DNA of 5,747 bases. It comes from Methanobacteriota archaeon (GTDB lineage Archaea > Thermoplasmatota > Poseidoniia > Poseidoniales > Poseidoniaceae). The stretch is from assembly GCA_002726395.1 (NCBI GenBank), contig PBTA01000044.1:1-5747 (forward strand). The letters are read 5' to 3'. This document shows, one piece after another, positions 5,462 through 5,747 of this stretch. The position numbers and the translations under genes were made by a program. Within the stretch, counting starts at the first letter, position 1. Each line of letters starts with the position of its first letter. The notes under the pieces are model-generated. The model saw nothing but the letters and a program-made list of their open reading frames with translations, had not been told where the DNA came from and ran no database searches.

Positions 5462-5747
5462 ATGGCGCATGAAATTGTGATGCTTGGCACTGGAAATGCC
5501 TTCCTGCCAAACGGCAGACACCATTCTTTTGCCATATTTGACAAGCGACACATCGTAGATGCACCTCCTACAGCACTAATCTCATTGCGTCAAAAAGGTT
5601 TGAAAGTATCAGATATTGAAACTATTTTCATAACTCATTTGCATGGTGACCACATTTTTGGCCTACCTTTTTTGCTGCTTGAAAGGACCTACATCTCAGA
5701 CCGTGAACTGGTGAAGCCGTTAACAATAGTTGCTGCACCAGGTGCTA
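5462..5747 (+). CDS. N-terminal part of an RNase Z-like metallo-beta-lactamase-fold hydrolase (3' end outside window)
   Basis: The frame from ATG 5462 stays open to the last base, giving 95 residues plus one base. It opens with IVMLGTGNAFLPNGRHHSF (5-23), matching the first strands of RNase Z/ELAC-type proteins, which begin with a LGTG(S/N)A pattern. ITHLHGDHIFGLPFLLLE (58-75) holds the HxHxDH zinc motif: His60, His62, Asp64 and His65. FGLP after it is characteristic of the RNase Z-like branch of the superfamily. RNase Z cuts the 3' trailer of precursor tRNAs, but relatives hydrolyse cyclic nucleotides, phosphonates or other esters. The usual DCGEGTQ segment near residue 35 reads DAPPTAL here (33-39), so this may be a related hydrolase rather than canonical RNase Z. 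The later zinc ligands and any exosite arm lie outside the window. It is divergent from the diflavin reductase and has a strong ribosome-binding site. Superfamily assignment is firm; the substrate is not. Confidence 0.88.
   Translation, partial: MAHEIVMLGTGNAFLPNGRHHSFAIFDKRHIVDAPPTALISLRQKGLKVSDIETIFITHLHGDHIFGLPFLLLERTYISDRELVKPLTIVAAPGA

Noticed and set aside
5340..5564. Minus-strand open frame of 74 codons with several Cys and His
   Set aside because: It lies antisense over the well-supported metallo-hydrolase start and the divergent spacer, and its Cys/His residues form no recognisable metal motif.
1..5747. A mobile element, defence island or other novel multigene system
   Set aside because: No transposase, integrase, terminal repeats, CRISPR repeats, toxin-antitoxin pair or defence effector was seen. 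The genes are mostly core metabolic families with no visible break in composition.

Overview
The window is gene-dense, AT-leaning DNA (GC judged by eye at about 40-45%). It carries four complete genes and two genes cut by the window edges. Spacers are very short: one convergent pair has abutting stop codons, another has 4 bp between stops, and one same-strand pair is 9 bp apart. This suits a streamlined free-living microbe, possibly marine. No marker gene here settles the domain of life. The GGTGA and GGAG ribosome-binding sites, together with the single-subunit biotin carboxylase, the SLOG protein and the RNase Z-like hydrolase, fit either a bacterium or a planktonic euryarchaeon of the Marine Group II type. 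The latter is a guess from family resemblance, not a proof.

Layout, left to right. (1) 2-610, plus strand: the C-terminal 202 residues of an unrecognised, highly charged, probably partly disordered and helical protein. (2) 611-1531, minus strand: a PfkB/ribokinase-family small-molecule kinase. (3) 1541-2881, minus strand: a complete biotin carboxylase (AccC/PycA/PccA type). It lies 9 bp upstream of the kinase in transcription order, so the two look like one operon. (4) 2882-3061: a 180-bp spacer between divergent genes. (5) 3062-3523, plus strand: a DUF2493/YspA-like SLOG-fold protein. (6) 3528-5321, minus strand: an NADPH-dependent diflavin reductase very like the sulfite reductase flavoprotein CysJ. 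(7) 5322-5461: a 140-bp spacer between divergent genes, with a small inverted repeat touching the reductase ribosome-binding site. (8) 5462 to the right edge, plus strand: the N-terminal 95 residues of an RNase Z-like metallo-beta-lactamase hydrolase.

Functionally this is mostly core metabolism: biotin-dependent carboxylation, a sugar or nucleoside-type kinase, and NADPH electron transfer to a sulfite-reductase-like or haem partner. The expected partners are outside the window: carboxyltransferase and biotin carrier for the carboxylase, and the haemoprotein CysI for the flavoprotein. No insertion sequence, CRISPR array, tRNA, rRNA, toxin-antitoxin pair or phage gene was found. I do not see convincing evidence of a new multigene system. 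The points most worth a second look are the missing partners of the carboxylase and flavoprotein, the altered ligand-loop residues of the SLOG protein, the non-canonical motif II region of the metallo-hydrolase, and the unknown charged protein at the left edge.
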